A stretch of DNA of 64,000 nt from Corella eumyota (taxonomy: Eukaryota > Chordata > Ascidiacea > Phlebobranchia > Corellidae): positions 3,534,001 through 3,598,000 of the forward strand of contig OY720103.1 in assembly GCA_963082875.1 (NCBI GenBank), in the 5' to 3' direction. Shown one piece after another: positions 57,295-64,000 of this stretch. A program made the position numbers and the translations under genes. The notes under the pieces were generated by a model that made no database searches, was not told the origin of the DNA, and worked only from the letters and a program-made list of their open reading frames with translations. How positions within the stretch are numbered: the first letter of the stretch is position 1; every line of letters begins with the position of its first letter.

Positions 57295-60200
57295 TATATA
57301 GCTTCTTTACAAAACTGTTCTTTTAAGGTAAAAAATTCAAAAAAAAGCTTCCTAATTTGTAAATAAATTAATTATTACTTTATACTAAAATAAATTGTTT
57401 TATTAAAGTGAACATTGTATTGTCATTAGGCATACTGTCCACTATTTTATTCTTGTTTAGTTATATAATTTTATTAGCCATTAGAATTATATTACTATCT
57501 GTGTACAATCTTATATCATTTTTTAAAATCTAAAGTTTTTTAAATTATTATATTTTTGAGGCTGTGTTCGAGGCAGATCCAGCTTAACTGGTGGATGGAG
57601 TTGGTGAAAATGACAAGGTAATTAACAGAAGCCGTAAATTTTGAGTTAGAATAACTTTTTGTTCTAGAAAATAGAAAATTTCAAAAATTTAGTACATTTT
57701 GAATTTACATGTGAATATCTTATTAGTAAAAAGGTATCTATATTTTTTAGTTTATGAATCTCAGACGGGCTCTTTAACTTTACGGTTTTACATGCAAAAT
57801 TTAACAACCTCGTTTTTTTTTAATTTTAATGTCAGCCAGAACAACATTTGCTGTAAAAAAGGATTTCTAGTACCTGGAACATACTCTTAGATTGGTAAGT
57901 TTGTTTTTTTCCAAGTAAAATTTAAAATCTAAATTTTGATACCAAACTAACTGACATCTGACAGACTGACTAAGAATAAAATTTAATGCATTTAACTTAA
58001 CTCAAAGTCAAAAAAAATATATATATAAAAAACCAACAAAATCTATATATATTATATATATAATTTTTAATTTGTAAGTAAATTATCTAATTTTTAGACA
58101 ACAATGTCTGTTAGAAATGTTGTCAACTTTCGGACTTTCATTAAAATGATAATTGATAACAACTCATAAGGTCAAAAAAGCAGGTTTTTTTACTGTTTAC
58201 ATGTATTTACTTCGCTTTAGATTAAATCTTTTTCTTAATTGATGTCAAAATCAAAATATCTTAAAATCTTGTATTGTCATTAGGCATACTATCTACTTTT
58301 TATTCTTTACTTTTTATTGTCATTAGAATTACTATCTGTGTACAATCTTATATCATTTTTTAATATCTAAAATTTTTCAGAACATTATATTTTTGAGGCT
58401 GTGTTGAGGCAGATCCAGCTTAACATGTGGACAGAGTTGGTGAAAATGACAAGGTAATTAACATAAGCCGTAAATTTTGGGTCAGAGTAACTTTTGTTTT
58501 AGCAAATGAAAAATTCCAAAAATTTATTACGTTTTTAATTTACATGTGAATAGCTTATTAGTAAAAGGGTATTTATTTGTAGTTTACGATTCTCAGAAGG
58601 GCTCTTTTACTTTACGGTTTTAGTAAAATTTTTCATTACCCTTGCGTTTTTTTAAGTAAATATTTATGCGACAAGTTATTACTATTTTGTAATCGTAAAA
58701 ATTAAAACATATTGTTTTTAATATATTATGGTTTATTTCTTGGGTCATGAATATTTTTCTTAGACTGTAGACTTTAAGTGATCCAAACTTTGTAATTTCT
58801 TAACTAATCTTAAGCGTCATCTATGGCTCATTTTAATTTAATTTTAAATGACTTAAAAGATCAATAGTACTAAAGTTGGAAAATCGTTTGATATATTTTT
58901 ATATATTTAAGTTATGTATAATCAGTGGTTATTGTGTTGTAATGTTATTTAAATAAAATTTAAAAAATATGTTACAATATATTCTACGCATATTAAATAT
59001 TTAGGCTCAAGGTTTAAAAAAGGTATTTTTAAAATAATACCTTCACAAAAAATTACGTTTTGTTTACCTTTCTTTACCTTCACAAAAAATTACAATAACT
59101 GATATAGCTTTGTAAAAAAAATATTTTTATTTAAACGAATAAAATTGTTAAAAACTAAACTTGCTTAAGGTATATCAAAAGTTAATTATTTTTTTATAAA
59201 ATTTTGGAATTACAGTAAAGCACTTTGTGCTAATTACTTTTTTATTCACAGGCAAAGTTTTGTTTACGTTTTCAATGAAATTTGAATAAATAATTTAATT
59301 TGAATAAATAATGTTACCTAAAAGCCTATTTAACCGTTTTTTATATTTTAAGATACTTCTGATGCCTTTCCGGATGACACAAATTATGATGTCATTCCTT
59401 GATGATGTAGCCCCTTTTAAAGATGTCGCCCTCTGATAATGTAACAATTTTAAGATGTCACTTCTAAAGATGTTGGTCTCTGAAGTTGTCGCTTTTCCGA
59501 TGAATTTTTCCTTAAAGGGTATATAGTTTCTGTAATAATTTTTATAAAATAAACACTTTAAAATATTTTCTGAAATGCACTTATTAGTATTAAATTTATC
59601 ATGTCAATATAGTTTAAATGATAATAAATAGAAAAATAATTGTGTTTTTTAATATGAGTATTTGTACTTGGAAATTTAATTAATTAATTAATAAATAAAC
59701 TATTTTATTAATACTTTTTCATTAATTTATAGAAATCTCTCCCTGATGTTGTCAAACCCTGATTATGCCGCACTCTGATGATCTCATTTTTCATGATGAT
59801 GTGCATATATTTTTCAGTGTATATATTTTTGTATTGTATAATGTCGCTCTCTTATGTTGTTGCATGTCGCTTTCTTATAATGTCGTCTTTCGATAATGAT
59901 GCTTACGCCTTTTTTGTGATGATGTTATAATTCCATGACAACACAATAATGTAACTCACCGATGTCGTCCATCAATTATGTTGCCCGCTGATAATGTCGC
60001 CTGTTAATGATTTTGCCCTTCGATGAGGTCACCAACATATGACTTAAGTGCAAAATCAATATTTTTGCCCACATAATTATTCTCTAATAATGTCACTACT
60101 ACTCAATGATGACGCTCTCGGATAATATCACTATCTGATGTTGTCGCTTTCGGATGATGCCACCTACACCTTATTCTAATCACTTGTCGATGTTACTCTT

Positions 60201-60319
60201 AAATGATGTTGTTCTTCGATGATAAGGACTGATGTTTTCATAAGTGCAAACCTAACGTTGTTGCCCATCCAACTTGTTGCTTTTTTAATTCTCAACACAA
60301 TGTATGATGTCATTCTCCG
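57295..60319. repeat. Left arm of a giant inverted repeat
   Basis: This arm matches, in inverted orientation, the sequence from 61207 to the window end at roughly 90% by eye. For example, the block at 60245-60319 pairs with 61207-61280, and 59340-59420 pairs with 62020-62120. Within the arm a block of about 400 bp with GAGGCTGTGTT and GGCAGATCCAGCTTAA occurs twice (57430-57838 and 58262-58640). The inner part (59340-60320) is made of degenerate GATGATGTCGC-like repeats. No open reading frame of note exists. Confidence 0.85.
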
Positions 60320-60734
60320 ATCATGTTGCTCTTTGATGTCACCAACAAACGACTGGTTTACATAAGTGCAAAACCAATTTTATCGCCAACATGAATGTTT
60401 GTTGTTAACAACAATATATTTAATAGTCACACTTTACACTACCATCTTAACTTTAATTCAAATTGTTTTTATTATATTTGATGTATTTATTTTCTTATTT
60501 TGTTGTATTTTTAAATTATTGTGTTTGTGTGATTTATTGTTATTTGCTTTCGCTTACCGATTGTCATGATCCCCGTAATCCTACTGTCCAATGATGTCAC
60601 TCTTATGTCAGTCTCTGATAATGTTGTCCTCCGATGATGTTGCTATGTGATGACTACTGATACTTATGACTGATATTTTGTTGAGTGTAAACAAATAATT
60701 ACGTTTTCACAAAATAATATATAGCTTTATTTAG

Positions 60735-61200
60735 AGATAAGGTGATCAGCTCCAAGAGCTCATACCTAAATTTTTTGCAAACCCACTGTTTAGCTCTTAG
60801 AGATAAGCTCTAAGAGCTAAAGTTTTTTGCTAAAATTTTCTATTAAAAGTTTTAGCTCATAGAGATAAGCTCTAAGAGATGAGCTCTTACAGCTAAGAGA
60901 AAATTTTAGCAAAAAAAATGTTTAGCTCTTAGAGATAAGCTCTAAGAGATGAGCTCTTACAGCTAAGAGAAAATTTTTAATAGAAAATTTTAGCAAAAAA
61001 ATTTTTTAGCTCTTAGAGATAAGCTCTAAGAGATGAGCTCTTACAGCTAATAGAAAAGTTTCTATTAACATTTTTTTTTAGCTGTAAGAGCTTATCTCTA
61101 AGAGTTAAAAATTTTTTTTTGCTAAAATTTTCTTTTAGCTGTAAGAGCTCATCTCTTAGAGCTTATCTCTAAGAGCTAAAATTTTTTTTTGCTAAAACTT
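60735..61200. repeat. Palindromic tandem repeats in the loop
   Basis: Repeated words TTAGCTCTTAGAGATAAGC and GAGCTCTTACAGCTAA alternate with TTTTAGCAAAAAAA runs. Left-half units recur inverted in the right half, so the loop of the giant repeat is itself a cluster of smaller hairpins. Confidence 0.85.
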
Positions 61201-61206
61201 TTTATT

Positions 61207-64000
61207 CGGAGAATGACATCATACATTGTGTTAAGAATTAAAAAATCAACAAGTTGGATGGGCAACAATGTTAGGTTTGCACTTATGAAAACATAAGTCC
61301 TTAGTTAGTAGCATCATCGAAGAACAACATCATCTAAGAGTAACATCGACAAGTGATTAGAATAAGGTGTAGGCGGCATCATCCGAACGCGACAACATTA
61401 GATAGTGACAACATCTGAGAGCATCATCATTGAGTAGTGACATCATTAGAGAAAAATTATGCAGACAAAAATATTGATTTTGCTCCTAAGTCGTAAGTTG
61501 GTGACCTCATCGAAGGGCAAAATCATTAACAGGCGACATTATCGGCGGGCAACATAATTGATGAACAACATTGGTGAGTGAAATTATTGTGTTGTCATGG
61601 AATTGTAACATCATCACAAAAAAGGCGTAAGCATCATTATCGAAAGATGACATTATAAGAAAGCGACATGCAACAACAATAAGAGAGCAACATCATACAA
61701 TAGAAAAAATATATACACTGAAAAATATATGCACATCATCATGAAAAATGAGATCATCAGAGTGCGGCATAATCAGGGTTTGATAACATCAGGGAGAGAT
61801 TTCTATAAATTAATGAAAAATTATTAATAAAATAGTTTTATTTGTTAATTAATTAAATTTCCAAGTACAAATACTCATATTAAAAAACATAAATTTTTTT
61901 TTTTCATAAAATTTTTTTTTTGATAAATTTAAGTGTTTATTCTATAAAAATTATTAAAGAAACTATATACCCTTTAAGGAAAAATTCATCGAAGACACCA
62001 TCGAAGAAGGACATCTTTGAAGCGCAGCATTATCAGAGGGCGACTTCTTTGGAGGGGCTACATCATCGAGGAATGACATCATAAATTGTGTCATCCAGAA
62101 AGGCATCAGAAGTATCTTAAAATATAAAAAAACAGTTAAATAGGCTTTTAGGTAACATAATTTATTCAAATTTCATTAAAATTGTAAACAAAACTTTTGC
62201 ATGTGATTAAAAAAAGAACTTGCACAAAGTGCTTTACTGTAATCCCAAAATTTTATAAAAAAATAATTAACTTTTTATATACCTTAAGCAAGTTTTGTTT
62301 TTAACAATTTTATTCGTTTAAATAAAAATTTTTTTTTACAAACTATATCAGTTATTGTAATTTTTTGTGAAGGTAAACAAAGGTAAACAAAATGTAATTT
62401 TTTGTGAAGGTATTATTTTAAAAATAGCTTTTTTAAACCTTAAGCCTAAATATTTAATATGCATAGAATATATTGTAACGTACTTTTTAAATTTATTTAA
62501 ATAAGATTACAACGTAATAACCACTGATTATACATAACTTAAATATTTAAAAAATTATCAACTGATTTCCCAACCTTAGTACTATTGATCTTTTAAGTCA
62601 TTTAAAATTAAATTAAAATGAGCCATAGATGACGCTGGTAGGCTAAGCAAAAACACGTTACATTAGTTAAGAAGTTACAAAGTTTGGATCACTTAAAGTC
62701 TACAGTCTAAGAAAAATATTCATGACCCAAGAAATAAACCATAATATATTAAAAATAATATGCTTTAATTTTCGTGATTACGAAGTAGTAATAACTTGTC
62801 GCATAAATATTTATTTAAAAAAAACGCAAGGGTTATGAAAAATTTTACTAAAACCGTAAAGTTAAAGAGCCCGACTGAGAATCGTAAACTAAAAAATATA
62901 GATACCCTTTTACTAATAAGCTATTCACATGTTAATTAACAACAGATTAAATTTTTGGAATTTTTTATTTACTAAAACAAAAGTTATTCTAAATCAAAAT
63001 TTACGGCTTATGGTAATTACCTTGTCATTTTCACCAACTCTGTTCACATGTTAAGCTGGATCTGCCTCGAACACAGCCTCAAAAATATAATGTTCTGAAA
63101 AAATTCAGATATTAAAAAATGATATAAATTTGTACACAGATAGTAATATAATTCTAATGGCTAATAAAATTATATAATTAAAAAAGAATAAAATAGTGGA
63201 TAGTATGCCTAATGACAATACAATGATTACTTTAATAAAACATTGTGTTTTAGTATAAAGTAATAATTATTTTATTACCAAATTAGAAAGCTTTTTTTTT
63301 TGAAATTTTTACCTTAAAAAAACAGTTTTATAGAGAAGCTCTCTTCAGGATGATATAATTCTGATTTTTGCAGATTTGAGCGAAAACAATATCAAAAAAG
63401 GAATTTATGGTTCAATTATATTATGAAAACCTAAAAACAAATAATTAAAATTATAACATGTACCAGTTAGTATTTCATATATGATGTATATTTACAATAC
63501 CGATCTGTGTATGTATTAATTATAACTACTTCACATAAAAACAAAAGTTTTACTGTTTAAGATTAAAATATTTTGATTTTGACATCAACTAAGAAAAAGA
63601 TTTAATCTAAAGCGAAGTAAATACATGTAAACGGAAAAAAATCAGCTTTTTTGACTAAATGAGTTGTTATCAATTATATTTTTGATGAAACAGATATCGC
63701 TGTCTAAAAATTAGATAATTTACTAACAAACTAAAAACTATATATATATATATATATAGCCTATAGATTTTGTTGGTTATTTATAAATATTTTTTTATCA
63801 CTTTGAGTTAAGTTAAATGCATTAAATTTTATTCTTAGTCAGTCTGTCAGATGTCAGTTAGTTTGGTATCAAAATTTAGATTTTAAATTTTACTTGGAAA
63901 AAAACAAACTTACCAATCTAAGAGTATGTTCCAGGTGCTGGAAATCCTTTTTTACAGCAAATGTTGTTCTGGCTGACATTAAAATTAAAAAAAAAAACGA
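61207..64000. repeat. Right arm of a giant inverted repeat, cut by the window end
   Basis: Inverted counterpart of the left arm. Most of it is collinear with it, but 63345-63540 has no equivalent. From about 63540 it pairs with 57810-58255, so block order differs from the left arm. The match is still running at base 64000, so the full arm is longer than the 2.8 kb seen. Confidence 0.85.

Noticed and set aside
60366-60569. 67-codon frame in the loop of the giant inverted repeat
   Set aside because: Low-complexity hydrophobic translation of AT-rich sequence, with no splice context or known motif.

Overview
The window looks like a tunicate genome, most likely a Ciona-type ascidian. It is AT-rich, with short introns, compact multi-exon genes, tRNA-derived SINEs and small foldback or MITE elements. 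Several genes have a splice acceptor just before the start codon, as expected of a spliced or trans-spliced leader. No organism label was given, so this is inference.

Region 1 (0.5-18.8 kb) is a tandem cluster of seven intact seven-transmembrane receptor genes plus two broken pieces. All seven share one six-exon plan with intron phases 1,1,0,1,2. They have a long extracellular N-terminus, in several members studded with Ser-Gly dipeptides, followed by a conserved Cys module and a divergent rhodopsin-type core. A recent tandem duplication (unit 1 about 1855-6457, unit 2 about 6458-10228) made a near-identical receptor pair and left a chimeric junction of two truncated receptor pieces. Six intact genes are on the minus strand and one is on the plus strand.

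Region 2 (19.8-26.3 kb, minus strand) is a secreted modular protein: signal peptide, His-rich linker, three VWC domains, four thrombospondin type 1 repeats and a last VWC. A small hAT-like MITE sits in one intron.

Region 3 (26.3-32.2 kb) is almost gene-free. It holds a short GC-rich open stretch and an 837-bp foldback element with minisatellite arms. Region 4 (32.2-40.5 kb) has a GT10 fucosyltransferase, a Harbinger-like MITE with a nested perfect hairpin, an AIP orthologue and a two-exon CYSTM1 orthologue.

Region 5 (43.2-55.1 kb) is a 41-exon, about 25-finger C2H2 zinc-finger gene resembling ZNF236. SINE copies and a 31-bp minisatellite lie in its introns. Region 6 (about 56.4 kb to the window end) is dominated by a giant inverted repeat with arms of at least 2.8 kb around an 887-bp loop made of smaller palindromes.

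The exon models were built by hand from splice signals. Every complete model closes in frame with a whole number of codons, which supports them, but no alignment or transcript evidence was available.
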